A stretch of 64,000 nucleotides of DNA from Gentiana macrophylla (GCA_026214975.1 CM047817.1:58648246-58712245); one strand, 5' to 3'; numbered from the stretch's first letter, positions 35,722-48,002 are shown. Notes: a model not told the origin generated them from the sequence alone. A program made the numbers and translations.

Positions 35722-36042
35722 GCCACTTTCTAACTATATAAGGTATATTTGGTTTGTGCACATCAATTAATAATATAAATTGTATTACCTTATATTAATA
35801 AATATTTTAATGAATATAGATTCGCACACATGTGTTAATTGATATATGGTAATAAGATAAAGATAGTCAATATTAGATATTGACAATATCTTGAAAATAT
35901 TTAATATAAGATATTAAATTAAATGAGATAAATCAATCAAAGGTATTTTCCTTATTTTATTAGGAAAATATTTTCTTTCTCCTCAATCTACTAGGAAGCT
36001 AATCCCAATCAGATTGGGGTAGCAAAGGGGAGCATGTTCTCG

Positions 36043-36050
36043 TATAAAAG
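36043..36050 (+). promoter_or_regulatory. TATA box of Copia-B 3' LTR
   Basis: TATAAAAG, followed downstream by a CT/GA-rich segment. The solo LTR has TATAAATA at the homologous place (55057-55064). Confidence 0.7.
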
Positions 36051-36410
36051 GGGGCTCTAGCTCTTTTGTATATCACAATTCCAAGAGACTAAGTTTCTTG
36101 TGAAAAATAGAGAGCTTCTTAGAGAGAGTTTATAGAGAGAGAAAAGGCCGGTCTAGCAACCGTATTTTTCTAGAAGCAATGCAATGGTGGATTCCGATGG
36201 GTTGTTCGTGTGGACTAGCCGTAGAGACTGAACGCTTGGGTGGCTCCATGCACCACTACTCTCCTTAGATGGTCAAATCGTCGATCTTTTAGATCAAGCA
36301 AGGTATTCACCGTCTTCTTCCTTTATGCTACATGTTTAAACGAAGTCGATCTTTGTTAAAAGGAAATAAATTTTTGAATTCCACTGCGTCCCCGGGTAGA
36401 TTTCCTAACA

Positions 36411-37108
36411 AGAATAGTTCTGGCACAACTGCTATGGCAGCTGAGAATTTCTTAATTGAGGACATGGTTCTGGTAGTATGAAAATTAGCACATCTTGCTG
36501 ATGTGTGGATTCTGGACTCTGGGCATACTATCATATTTGCCCTCACAGAGAGTGGTTCTCAAGTTATCAGCAGATAGATGGTGGTCATATATCTATGGAA
36601 AACAGTAAGGTCTATAAGGTAGTTAGGATTGGCTAAGTTCAGTTTAGGACAGAGGATGGTAGATTCTGTACACTGAGTGAAGTTAGACTTGTTCCACAGT
36701 TTACCAAGAACTTGGTATCTCTTGGTCTTTTGGACAGCAGATGGTGCAATTTCAAGGGTGAAGGTGGAGTGCTGAGTGTCTATAAAAACTCAGTTGTGTC
36801 TCATGGGAATCTAGAAAGGGACCTTGTATATGCCATAAGGGTCTGCTGCTGCTAGGTCAGCTGATTTGATTCATTAGTCACAGATGACAAAACTGAGGCA
36901 CAAGAGACTGAGTCACATAGGTGAAAAAAGGATGAAGGTTCTTCTCAGAATGATCTAAGGTCAACATCTGGACTTTTGTGAGCATTGTGTGTTTGGGAAG
37001 CTTCATAGGGGCAAGTTCTCAAAAGGGGTACACAACACAAAGTCATCACTTGATTACATTCATTTTGATTGTTGGGGGCCCGCAAAAGTGGAGTCATTGG
37101 GTGATCAC
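36411..37108 (+). pseudogene. Copia-A protease end, pre-integrase and integrase HHCC remnant
   Basis: Translated blocks in shifting frames: VWILDSG (protease active site, 36500-36525), EDGRFCTLSEVRLVPQFTKN and LVSLGLLDSRWC (36650-36750), LRHKRLSHIGEKRMKVL then FCEHCVFGKLHRGKFSKG (36890-37030, the H-H and C-C zinc ligands), and LDYIHFDCWGPAKVESLG (37050-37100). The integrase continues after a 13.9-kb interruption at 50993 with FIDDYSRMTWV. Confidence 0.88.
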
Positions 37109-38141
37109 TGATCGCATGTAAGTCATTTACATTGATATTACTAGCAAGAGTACTAGGTCAATCATAGTATAATAAGGGCGAATCAAGGTCGATCCCACAG
37201 AGACAATGCAACTCAAGCATAAACAATCCTAATCTAATCAAGACGACATAAGTGGTCATTGACCAACAATGAACATAAAAGAAACGAGGTATTCCTTCTC
37301 TATCCTTTCTATCTATTAACTTGGTTTAGTTAATCCTTATGTTTACTTCCCCACATAATTTTCTTAAACTAATCAAGCTTTTAATTCAGTTTTAAGCTAC
37401 GGGTGCAATTCCTAACCCTATTTACTCCGACCATGGTAGTCGATAATCTATACACCGGCTACCCTTCTTAATTGGTCCGTAATAGCCCATACGCAAAAAG
37501 AACTAGAATTACCAGTATTGAGCGCTAACTCATACCGCTAACCCGCCTAGGCAGCTATCGACACTGAGTAGCGCGTTCCCAGGGTCCATCAAGACAATGT
37601 CCAAACTAACACTTCTCTATCAGTACTTCATGTTAATTTACGAATTACGAATACTAGATTGGCTAGACCTATTACTCGTTTTCATTATTTCTTTCGATCA
37701 ACGTAGCTAACACTGAAACTCTATATTAAGGTTTTCTAAATCTTGCCTTAGTAACCCGGTATAGACCGGCGGGTTACCGAGGGTGGCTTTTCCTATTTCT
37801 AGATCTACATTGCTCGATTTAGAGTATTCCAAGTAAATTATGGGGTTGTTAAACATGCATATCAATTAAACACTTAAATACAAGCAGATCTACCATATTA
37901 AAGACATAAAGGAACGTTCAAAGCTTCATACATTCAACAATGGAGATCTAGCTGTTGAGTATTTGGTGTTGATATATTTCAAAATATTTTATTTTGGGAG
38001 TTATTAACTACTCTACAATCATTTAAGTTATAGGTTGTGTGACATGTTCGAAAATTAATCTCTATTATGTCACATTATGTTTTATCATTACATATTAATA
38101 TTATCTTTTATTGTATTATTTATTATATATTATATATTCTA

Positions 38142-40020
38142 TCTTATCTACACTACTTTAGAAGAACTAAGGGGTTAACATCCTTCTTACACTTGTCTCA
38201 ACAAAATTCTTTCAACATTAAATTTAATTCATTTGGCTGGCTATAGGATTAAAACTCTGATGGGCATTTTTCTTTTACTCGGCCCTTCTTTTTTTTTTAT
38301 CCAGCCCTCTTCTTTAGTAGATTGTGGGCCGGTTCATAGCTAAAATATGGCCCAATAAATAGGGAAAATGGTATACTCTGCTGATGCTCGTTTGCAGCTG
38401 CTACTTCAAGTTGCCCTTGCGATTTCCCTCTGCATTCGTATGGTGGCGACTGACGATTCAAGATTTGTCCAGTGGCTTCAATTGTCAAGTAGTGGTATCG
38501 ATTGTTTGTCAGAGAAAATACAGCTGGCTTACTATCGACATGCAAGCAGGTACCATGGCAGGTGAGGCTTGGGTTAGGTTGAATGGATTCTGGAGATTGG
38601 CTTTGTAAGTCTCCTCTACCTCCTGACACTTTCATCATTCACTACTAACCTATTGTACTCCCCTCAATAATCTATGAAAAAAAATCCTACCTTCTACCAT
38701 CTTGTGTTTTTTATGATATACATGCGTTGCAGCATTGGGTCTTTGCTTTTTTTAGTTTAAGGAAGAGAAAAAAAAAAAGACTGGTTGCAATAAATAATTG
38801 GTAGGGTTTTCCAAGTCGTTCTGCTTCTGCAATAATTGATCTGTATTGTTAGACATGCATTCGGTATGTACATAACTTTTGTGGGGTCATTCGGTTTGAA
38901 GGTTGGGGTTTTCTTTTCAGTGTTATGTCTTGATGTATGGAATTCAGCTTTAGCTCGAAAAAAATGATGCTCTGTTTCATTATGCTGATTTTAGGAAACC
39001 TGACCTGTTTGCTTGATGTACTAATTTTTTTAAAGTTTGATATATTAAGAGTTTTGGATTTACTTGAGTTGCTGTTGTAAAATTTACTTGGTTTTCTGTA
39101 ATATTTACCAAAGAAGACCTAGAATGTTGAGCATACATAGAACAAGGAACTTTTGTTTTAGACTGTTCTGTTGATACAACAAATACATAACCATCTTGAA
39201 CAACACCTAAGTGTTCTTCATTTCTGCCAAGGAATAGACTTAGCTGAATAGACTTCCTGGTTGCATTTTCAGCATCTACATCATCAGGTTCATTAGCACA
39301 TACATACCTAGGCTTTGTTGGATTATTTGTCCTCATTGAAACCCAAAAAAACCTAATTGTTTTATGCAGCAAAAGCACTAGAGTAAAACACAAAGCACTT
39401 CATGCTAAGTCTAGAGGCCTAAAAATAAAAATAAAGCTTTTAGAAAGAACAACTCAACAGTATGTAGCATCTGCACAGTCATTATGTATATGCAGAGTAC
39501 ACTTGTACCTCAAGCGAACAAATGATTCTGTCCAGCCTGAAAATGATTCACAGATCCCACATACTTGTTTACCTCTCCAGCCAATAGTTTGTTTGTTGAT
39601 GATATGTTTTTGTTGCGCTTTTCTTTATGCTATGTTTAAAATATGAGCTTTTAAAATGGTTGCTGCAACAGTGTGCCTGTTGTTTCTCTCCACTCTCAGT
39701 CCTGTTTACAGTCTTTAGATTCTGGTTCCCCTAAAAATTTGTAACATATTTTCTCTATACAGGTTCTTCAGAATACAAGTCTATAGAAAGGTGTTGTTTG
39801 TCTGCACTAAGGGTATGTACTACCTTTGCTCTACTTAGCATGGTTTTATTCATCATTGTGTTTACATATCTTGCTCATATGTTAGTTTAGTTCTTCGATT
39901 ATGATGTGTTCTAGATTTTATGAGTCGTGGTATCCTTAGAATACTGGTGAAACAAACCATTTTTTGTGCTTCTTAGCATGTAACAAAAATCAAACATTAT
40001 AGTTACCAACCTTGGGTTTA
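38142..40020 (+). other. Helitron 5' region, no supported gene
   Basis: About 1.9 kb upstream of the first transposase-frame sequence. It contains the GGCCCAATAAATAGG-type upstream sequence near 38350. A 137-codon minus-strand frame (38980-39393; RYVCANEPDDVDAENATRKS, FLGRNEEHLGVVQDGYVFVV) has complex composition, unlike a random frame, but I recognise no family. It could be a captured gene fragment. Confidence 0.5.
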
Positions 40021-40027
40021 CAGTTCC

Positions 40028-40807
40028 ATGCGTACTAAAGGCACTGCAAGGCCTAGACCAACATACTCCCCTACAGAGCATGTTTGCGACATTCTGGCTG
40101 TTGAGCAGGCAGGTCAACATGCTCTAGACAACCCAGAAAAAAGGCAACTGCTTTGTGGGTTCCCTTTATCTTGTGATTGCAAGACTGCCATATCTATGGG
40201 AGATTCGCTTCAGCCGTTCTCGTTTACACAACATATAGAGGACAAGCATAGATATAGACAGGCAGCCATTCTATGCTGGAAACAAAAAGCATCGTAAAAC
40301 AAGAGAACAGCTAAAATATTTTCTCCATATCTAACAACAAACCAAGGTATACAGATGGTTGATAACATTACTACCTCAATGGCTGAACTAAAGAAAGAAA
40401 AAAAACTGATGCCCTTCAGGCTAATAAACATAAACCTTATACCCCAAGCATATGTTCTTCTGCTAAAAATGATGTGCTCATCTATAATGACATGCCTGTT
40501 GAACAGGCTAGTCAACATCCCATACAGAAACCCAAAAAAATGTAGGCTCATATACCAGCTTCCTTCTTTTACTGATGGACAAGATGATGTATCAATCAAC
40601 AAAACACATGAAACACTTTCCTCGCAACCGCAGATTAGAGGCATGCATAATAACCATAAGGAAGAAGCTATTTCAAGATGGAAAGAAAAAACATCTAGAA
40701 ACAAAAGAACACGTAGAAAGCCTCCAACAATAAATAAGGGTAGAGAGTTGATACAAAACATTGCTAGCTCTGTGATTGAACTAAAAAAACCAAAAGATTG
40801 TTCCTAA
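40028..40807 (+). repeat. Degenerate tandem duplication (about 395 bp) at the start of the Helitron transposase
   Basis: Unit 1 (about 40080-40410) and unit 2 (about 40475-40805) share GTTGA-CAGGC-GTCAACAT (40100 and 40498) and an ATTGCTAG-type to GAACTAAA segment (40369 and 40760). Encoded counterparts are VEQAGQHALDNPEKRQLL and LNRLVNIPYRNPKKCRLI. Unit 2 ends in a basic, NLS-like stretch (RWKEKTSRNKRTRRKP). Confidence 0.65.
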
Positions 40808-43800
40808 TGTGGAGCTAAGAAGTTTAAACATGAGACAACACACATGTGTTGTTCTAATAGAGATGTAACACTTTCTAATAACAGCATACCTGATGAAATG
40901 AAAAAAATGCTTACCGATAATACATCAGATTCGAAGACCTTTAGATGTTCAATTCGAACATACAATAATCACTTGGCCATTACATCTTTGGGTGTAAGGT
41001 ATGACAAAGAATTGTCGAGGAGAAACAAAGGTGTTTACACCTTCAGGGTTCAGGGCCAAGTATATCATTTTTTTGATGGCTTGCTGCCAATTGACAGTTC
41101 TTATAAGAACTTACAGCTCTACTTCTATGATACGGATTACGAAGTGCCTGCTAGGTTGGAAATGTGCTCTAGGTTGTCAGAGCCTGTTCTGCGCTCTCTC
41201 CTTGAGGTGATTGAAGGGAATCCATATGCACGTTTCTTTCGAGGCCTTCGGAATATACCTAACATAGACAATAAATATCTTTTCTTACAGTCCAACCCTC
41301 GTCTTAACCAAAAAGTGTATAACAGACCAACAGTTGAACAAGTTAGTGTCATATTAAATGAACCTAATGAGTGTGAAGCTTCCTCAAAACGAAACATTAG
41401 AGTTTACAAACAATGAGGGAATGTAAGATCCATTAATTATTACTATGGATGTTCTGACCCCTTGCAATACACCTTGATGTTCCCTTACGGAGAAATAGGG
41501 AGGCATCAGGGAATAACTGATACCGAACTAGATCCTGTGGTGGTTCAAAACGCTGATGAGCTCCTAAGGAATGAGGAAGAAGGTACTTGAATGAACCTGC
41601 ACTATATTCTCTTTTGTGTGGAATGCCAGGTTTCTTCAACTGACTTCTTTGTGTTTCTTCACAGATCTGAATGCACATACAGAACCTGAAACCTGTGTTT
41701 CTATAAAGGAATATTACTCAAGCAGATTCCAGATTAGAGATAACGATCAATCATGCACACTCAGGTTCGGGCGGCTGTTCCAACAATTTGCAGTAGATAT
41801 GTATGTTAAGCTAGAAACCCAAAGGTTAGATTTCTATCGTTCACAAAAAAATGAGATAAGGCAAGAATATCTGCAAGGAGTTGCTGATGCAATTACATCA
41901 GGGGAAACAGACTCAGGGAAAATTGGGCAGCGTATAATTTTACCTATAGGGTTTACGCATGGCCCTCGAAACATGAGGCGTAAGTACATCGATGCCATGG
42001 CCTTGGTCCAAAAACATGGGAAACCAGATTTGTTTTTGACCATGACTTGTAACTCTAATTGGAGAGAAATAAAAGAGCACTTGTTGCCCTCAGAAGAAGC
42101 CCAAAATAGGCCAGATTTAATTGTTAGAATCTTCCATGCAAAGCTAAAAGAATTAAAATATGAAATATTAGATAAGAAGGTGTTTGAGGAGGTGACAGCA
42201 TATACATATGTCATAGAATACCAAAAAAGGGGTCTACCTCATGCACATTTTTTGATCATCTTAAAACCTCATGCAAAGTTGTTTAGGCAAGAGGAGTATG
42301 ACCGACTTGTCTCGGCTGAGTTGCTAGATAAATCTCTTCACCCTTACTTGTATGACCTGGTAGTGCGTCATATGATGCATGGACCATGTGGACAACTTAA
42401 CCCTTCCAATGTATGTATGCAACCAGAAGATGGTGGTTGTAGAAGTTCTTATCCTAAAGAATTCTGTGATCAATCAACAGATTCTAACGATGCTTATCCT
42501 AAGTATAGACGCCGTAACGATGGGAAGAAAGTAAAAGTTAGGGGGACTTTCCTTGATAACCGCTGGGTGGTTTCTTATCCTCCTTATTTAGTTGCTAAGT
42601 TAGATTGTCATATCAACCTTGAGATATGCTCTACCATAAAGCAGTTAAATACATATACAAGTACATATGTAAAGGTAATGACAAAATTATGTATAAGGTT
42701 GGTGGAGACACAACAACAGAAACAATTGATGAAATTCAGAGGTTTGTTTCAGGAAGATGGATATCGGCTCCAGAGGCGTTGTGAAGGATTTATAGGTTTG
42801 CTATGAGTGATATGAGGCCTGCAGTTGTGAGGCTGCCCCTTCATATATAGAACTATCAACCACTTATCTTTAAGAAGAAGGACAGCCTAACAAATATTGT
42901 AAACAATCCTGTTCAACGCAAAACGATGCTTACTGAATTTTTCTATATGAATAGAACCTCCTAGCTGCTAAGCAATTAAATTGTACATACCCAAAATTCC
43001 CAAACCACTTCGTCTGGCTTGCAAGCGATAGGCGTTGGAAGCTTAGACAGCGAGGTGATTCTGTAGGTCGAATAGTCAATGGTCACCCTTCCTAAGGTGA
43101 ACGCAATTATATGAGAATACTGTTAACTAATATAAGATGCCCGATATCTTACGACGACCTGAAAATTTACAATAGAGTTAAAGCAAACACTTTTAGAGAA
43201 GCTGCATTGAATCAAGGCCTTTTACAGGATGATAATAGCAAAGAACTTTGTTTAGAGGGGGCTTCTTTATTTAACATGCCATATGAACTTAGAAGGCTTT
43301 TTGCAAACATACTGGTTTATTCGTGCCCAAACGATCCCAAAAACTTTGGCTCATGTTTGAAAAGCAGTTGTCTGAAGACTACAAAAGAAACAACTTATTG
43401 TCAGAACATGAGGTTCAAACAAAAGTGCTTCAACAAATTAATGGTTTCGTGCAGTCAATGGGAAAGCATCTGAATGCCTATGGAATATTAGACAAGGAGT
43501 TTAACCAAGAATCTCAAGATGATCTCACTAAAGAACTTGAAAACGAAAAAAATATACGTGTTTCAGTCACGGACCTAGAATCTGTAAACAATTTAAATGT
43601 TAAACAAAAAGAAGCTTATGATCTAATCATAAACATAATTTATGAAAACAAAAAGGTGCATTCTTTGTGGACGGTCCTGGTGGAACTGGTAAAACCTACT
43701 TATATAGATCTCTGTTAGTAGAGCTTCGTTCCAAGGGTTATATAGCCTTAGCTACTGCTACATCTGGAATTGCAGCATCCATTCTTCCAGGAGGTCGAAC

Positions 43801-44957
43801 TGCACATTCAAGATTTAAAATCCCAATTGATGAAAGTGAAGGGTCCACATGTAGGGTGTCTAAACAGAGTGGTCTGGCTATGTTAATTAAAGAATGTAGC
43901 TTAATAATATGGGATGAGGCACCTATGGCAACAAGAGGTGCAATTGAAGCTCTGGACATATTACTACAGGATTTAATGGATTCGAATGAACTATTTGGTG
44001 GCAAAATTATTGTTTTAGACGGTGATTTTAGACAAACACTGCCTGTGGTTAAACAAGGGACTATGGACCAAATTGTACGTGCTACAATAATCAGTTCAGA
44101 TGTTTGGCCAGAACTCGAAAAAATAAAGTTGACAGAGAACATGAGATCTTTACACGATCCTGTATATGCTAAATTCTTGCTAGACATAAGGAATGGAACA
44201 CTACAACAACAAAACATCGAAGACATAAAACTCCCAAAGTCAATACTTTTAAACATGTCGGACGACAATGCAGCCCTTGATCAGCTAATTAATAAAGTTT
44301 ATCCAACCCCTAACAATTCAGGATATGACACATGTCAATTAATGAATAGAGAAATACTAACAACCAAAAATACATCTATAGATGATATAAACCAAATAAT
44401 GATAGAAAGATTTCTAGGAGATACAGGCGATCATTTCAGCTTTGTTGAAACAGTTAATCCTAATGACCAAGGCCAGTATGTAGATATAATAAACAGCATA
44501 ACCCCTAACGGCTTACCTCCTCATCATTTAATACTCAAAGTTAACACACCAATCATACTTCTGAGGAATCTAGATCCATCAGAAGGGTTGTGTAACGGGA
44601 CACGTCTAATTTGTAAAGAGTTACAAAGAAACGTCATACATGCCGAAATTGGGTCTGGTGATTTTAAGAGCAGACATGTATTTATAAACATGATTCCTTT
44701 ACAGCCTCCAAAAGATGATTATTACCTTGTTTAATACAAGCGAACTCAATTTCCAGTACGCCTTAGCTTTGCGATGAAAATCAACAAAGCCCAGGGTCAA
44801 ACGTTGGAGTATGTAGGCTTTTATTTAAAAGATCCCGTGTTTGCACATGGCCAACTATATGTTGCCTTATCTAGAGCCAGAACTTCTGCCTGTATTCAGG
44901 CTGTGATAAAGCCTGCTTTTTATGAATCTGGTTCTCCTGTTATTAGGTACCGCATTT
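40355..44957 (+). pseudogene. Helitron Rep/helicase (rolling-circle transposase), frame-disrupted
   Basis: Order of parts: basic N-terminal region (40355-40804); Zn-binding segment CGAKKFKHETTHMCC, split from its upstream partner by a TAA at 40805; Helitron N-terminal domain (40844-41416, RNIRAYNNH-type IRTYNNHLAITSLGVRYDKEL, YYGCSDPLQYTLMFPYGE after a TGA at 41414); an 82-bp intron (41583-41664, GT-AG, phase kept); Rep domain with HUH motif GLPHAHFLIIL (42229-42260); the two-Tyr motif KYIYKYICKG (42647-42676), reachable only through a frameshift near 42635; and a Pif1-type SF1 helicase with Walker A GPGGTGKT (43671-43694), Walker B IIWDEAP and motif [10 protein letters not shown] (44857-44880). 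Other breaks are TGA at 42781, TAG at 42848, shifts near 43330 and 43655, and TAA at 44732. Clearly homologous, now inactive. Confidence 0.93.
41583..41664 (+). other. Predicted 82-bp intron in the Helitron transposase
   Basis: Donor G|GTACTT after codons for LLRNEEE and acceptor TTTCTTCACAG|AT. Splicing joins them in phase to DLNAHTEPETCVSIKEYYSS, restoring the expected Helitron order. The sequence between contains a stop. Confidence 0.7.
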
Positions 44958-45153
44958 AGCTACAATAAAAATGGTTACGTTTTTACTTGACATCTTACTG
45001 CAATTCATAGGTATTTGCATTATATGAGGCTAGAAAATTTAATGCACATTCAGTTTTATTTAAAGTCTGAGTATATTGTTGCCCTGTATTTACTTTAATC
45101 ATAAGTTTTAATACGCTTATTTGTAAGACCCTGACATTTTTTCTCACAGAAAC

Positions 45154-47569
45154 ATGCCAAGACGAAAGGTTGATGGTGCTGAAGTAAAGCCTGGGGAAAG
45201 AGGCTGCACTTGCATTGTTCAAGTTGTTGAGAGGCATCATGTGTTGTACAAGGCCGTGCCCATAAATCCCTTTCAAAAGAGATATATAAACTTTCTACTC
45301 ACTGATATGAAGGTTAGCACACATACATTTACTTTCGATTTTCCAACCTAACAAATCATACACATATTAACTTCTACATGTTTTTACATAAAAAAAAAAC
45401 AAGGAACAAAAATCAAGACTGTCATGTTCGATAAAGACATTGACTTGCACGAGCGGGCTTTGCAGCTATTTAAAGGATATAAGATTTCTAACACAATTGT
45501 CACTACCCCTCCTGAGAGGTATCAGCTAGATGATTACAAATTCTCCTGGACTATTACTGCTAAAACACCTGTGGAGCCAATTCTGGACAGCACACCCAAC
45601 ATTCTTCCGTGCAAATTTGAAGTTTCCAAGTTTGCAGATCTTCACAAATTCGCAGAATCAGACACAGCTATAAGTAGGACTAAAAAACACATCTTTATTC
45701 CTACCATCAGTTCATAGCTTATACTTTTGTAGTCAAAACCCCATGTCTTTACATACACCTTAAACCTGTTCACTCCCTTCACTTCCTTAGGTACCACAGC
45801 AGTATCGCTTTCACAGGTATCAGAGGCTTAGTTATCCATCAGTTTCCAGTGCTTGATATTTCCAACACCAAATGCATTAAAGATTATATGGTGGTTAATG
45901 AAGAGTAAGCACATTTCTAAACCACATGTTGTTCTTCTCATTTCATACACCACCAAACTAACAATTGTTGTGTCTATCATAGAGAAATCCCAATTGTCCT
46001 CCGGCTTTGGAAGGATTTGTTGGCTGCTTATGATCCTAACGTTGACAACTTTCGGAAAGAACCAGTCACTATAATTACATCAAGTCTTATAGTCAAGACA
46101 TTCCACGGTACATTTACTTATGAATTTTAACAACACTATATTTGCTTTTAGTCCTTTACTTAATATTCAACTCTACACTTCTACAGGCTTGTCTCTGGAA
46201 ACACGAACAAACACCTACATGATTCAGAACCGTCCCCTACCTAAAGATCTTTGCCGAAAAAAATGGTGTGTTAATTATTCAAGGTATGTCCAAAACAAAG
46301 ACAAAGTTGCTGGCTGGCTGAAAGATGGGGCTTACGAGGATATAATACGCTTCTTTGTCCCTCCAAAACCAGAAGAAATCATGGATTTAACAACTGCAAT
46401 GGTAGCTTTTGATCAGGTAAATTATCAGCTTTTAATATTCAACTCCGTATGTAGAGCAAAACATGTTGGATAAGAGCCAGAGTTCGCTTCAGCGTTACAC
46501 ACTTTCCTCTTTAGTACATTGTTTGTGCAAACTGTGGGATAATTGTTGAAGCTGGTTTGGATTGGGATGTGGAATGTTCCAGATGCGAGGTACTCTTAGC
46601 AATGGAAGTTAGGTAATTTTATGAAAAATTTGCGTCACAAAGCTCTTGTGTTTATGTACAATGCTGCTTTAATGTGATTGACTGTAATTTACATTCACCC
46701 TGACAGACTTAAACTGCCAGTCACATTAAAACTCATTCCTTTCGATGGACCTGAAGTAATGAAGATGCAGGAACAGGTACTCATCATTCCAATATAATAA
46801 AATGGCTCACTTTATATATACATAACAAAAGCAAATATAGTGTTGTTAAAATTCATAACTACTATCAGGTTGTTACATAACGAAAGTGTACATCTCGTCA
46901 TTCCAGATATACTAATTCATAAATACTATCAGGTTAACAACACTATATTTCGCTTTCAGTCCTTTACCAACTTGATAGTAGTACATCTCATCGTTCCAGA
47001 TTTTATAAACAATCAATACTTCGTATATTTAGAATAGACAATATCTACAAACCATCTTGCTCCAGGGACAGTCTGTTATAACTGAGATTCCATTACAATG
47101 GATAACACAAAAGTTGTATGCTCTGTCAGATACTATGATACACCGATGAACGATACCATGCTCCAAAGATATGTGATCCTTAAAACTTACACTGTTGATG
47201 AAATGGAAGGATTTATTGCAGCCCAAACAACCGAACCAACTGACCCTCTGATGCTTAGTTCAAGCATTGCTGATGCTGTGTCTGATGGCAGTCACCTCTT
47301 ATCACCTGATTCAGGTAAAACAAATGAATCACAAACTCATTTCTTCACACCAACAACAAAAAAATTTCTTCAGGAAATAAGCCAAGAATCTGTCCAGACA
47401 CCATCCAACAGCTCTCACTCTCCTGCTGCCAAAAGAACCATTCACTTTGGCACAGTAACTAACTATGGAAGACCTGGGAGATGTTGGCTTGGAAGCCCTA
47501 AATTCAAGCCCTAACGACATTGTGGAAATGCCAAAGAAAAAGAACAAAGGAGAAGGAAAGGATGTTTAA
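45154..47569 (+). pseudogene. RPA70-like single-strand DNA-binding protein gene of the Helitron, multi-exon
   Basis: Exon 1 is 45154-45312 (MPRRKVDGAEVKPG, NPFQKRYINFLLTDMK). Exon 2 starts at 45404 in phase (GTKIKTVMFDKDIDLHERAL, KGYKISNTIVTTPPERYQ). Later exons encode an OB-fold segment (DIRGLVIHQFPVLDISNTKC, near 45821-45905), EIPIVLRLWKDLLAAYDPNV with VTIITSSLIVKTFHG (45981-46107), RKKWCVNYSRYVQNKDKVAG (46252-46415), a CANC...CSRC zinc ribbon (46515-46610) and LKLPVTLKLIPFDGPEVMKM. The C-terminal exon ends MPKKKNKGEGKDV. This matches the DBD-A, DBD-B and zinc-ribbon DBD-C order of RPA1. Helitron-borne RPA proteins are thought to coat ssDNA during rolling-circle transposition. Introns are bounded by GT and AG. 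A frame break in the 46190-46250 exon and stops in 47160-47410 in the likely frame suggest decay. Confidence 0.75.
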
Positions 47570-47954
47570 GCTAACCGAATAAAGGTGTCCGATATGAACA
47601 CCTTTTGGTTGTAATATATTCCGGCTACAAAACTACTCTATGCTTTGCTTTATTTCAGGTTTTGCATCCATCAGTCTGCCTCTAAAGAGACTGATGGAGT
47701 TATGATAACAATGCTTGCATGGTTATCAAACACTTGGTTTTACTAATATATTTTCACTGTATGTTATATAACATTATCCCAGTTCCTAAACATCTAAGGC
47801 TTGTATTTAACCCAATAAATTCTGTATATTCTACTTTTTAATCTCTTATACGTGTATGGTGCATGCATGCTTTTATTTTTCCAGACCATCATTCTGTTCA
47901 CTTGCACCCAATTAATCATACTTCAACAACATTTACTACCACATTAACAAACCA

Positions 47955-47987
47955 AGGGCCTTATGGTGCCAGGCCAATCATCACTAG
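47955..47987 (+). other. Helitron 3' terminal hairpin and CTAG end
   Basis: A GGCCT/AGGCC stem (about 47958-47975) with the TATGGTGCC loop is followed by AATCATCA and the terminal CTAG at 47984-47987, then T. Confidence 0.72.
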
Positions 47988-48002
47988 TATATACATACGC
48001 TA

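Larger units (their letters stand above)
8594..36410 (+). mobile_element. Copia-B(+): same family, interrupted by LARD1 and by Copia-B(-)
   Basis: Pieces: the last 108 bp of the 5' LTR (8594-8701), PBS, leader, decayed internal region (8715-11960 and 32285-34426) and a complete 3' LTR (34427-36410). The 5' LTR starts abruptly with gtattcaccg, which in the intact 3' LTR lies at 36304. This is where the inverted Copia-B(-) copy entered. Without LARD1 the internal part is about 5.7 kb, similar to the minus copy. The host to its right is Copia-A (36411 onward). Confidence 0.88.
34427..36410 (+). repeat. 3' LTR of Copia-B(+), 1984 bp, complete
   Basis: Begins TGTTGAAATAGTGTCC after the purine-rich tract AAGTTGGATAT and ends GATTTCCTAACA. 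It contains a (TA)n run (35665-35718) absent from the other copies and a TATA box at 36043-36050. The flank starting AGAAT (36411) belongs to Copia-A. Confidence 0.93.
38142..47987 (+). mobile_element. Helitron with Rep/helicase and RPA-like genes
   Basis: The proposed 5' end TCTTATCTACACTAC follows an A at 38141. The 3' end CACTAG precedes a T at 47988. A GGCCT/AGGCC hairpin lies 7 nt upstream of the 3' end. These are the Helitron hallmarks (TC...CTRR, insertion between A and T, no target duplication, subterminal hairpin). It encodes on the same strand a Rep-helicase (40355-44957) and a multi-exon RPA70-like protein (45154-47569), as in plant autonomous Helitrons. The 3' boundary is firmer than the 5'; TC at 38138 is an alternative. 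Confidence 0.82.

Noticed and set aside
38297..38638. Overlapping + and - frames near 38300-38640
   Set aside because: Short, mutually antisense, in the Helitron 5' region upstream of the transposase. Neither shows a motif or a convincing start.
40210..40761. 183-codon minus-strand open frame in the Helitron
   Set aside because: It is the antisense of the basic N-terminal transposase region and has hydrophobic, shadow-like composition. The + frame links in phase to the Helitron N-terminal domain.
41834..42214. 126-codon minus-strand frame
   Set aside because: Shadow of the Helitron Rep domain.
43738..44268. 176-codon minus-strand frame
   Set aside because: Antisense shadow of the Pif1-type helicase domain, whose Walker motifs are unambiguous on the + strand.
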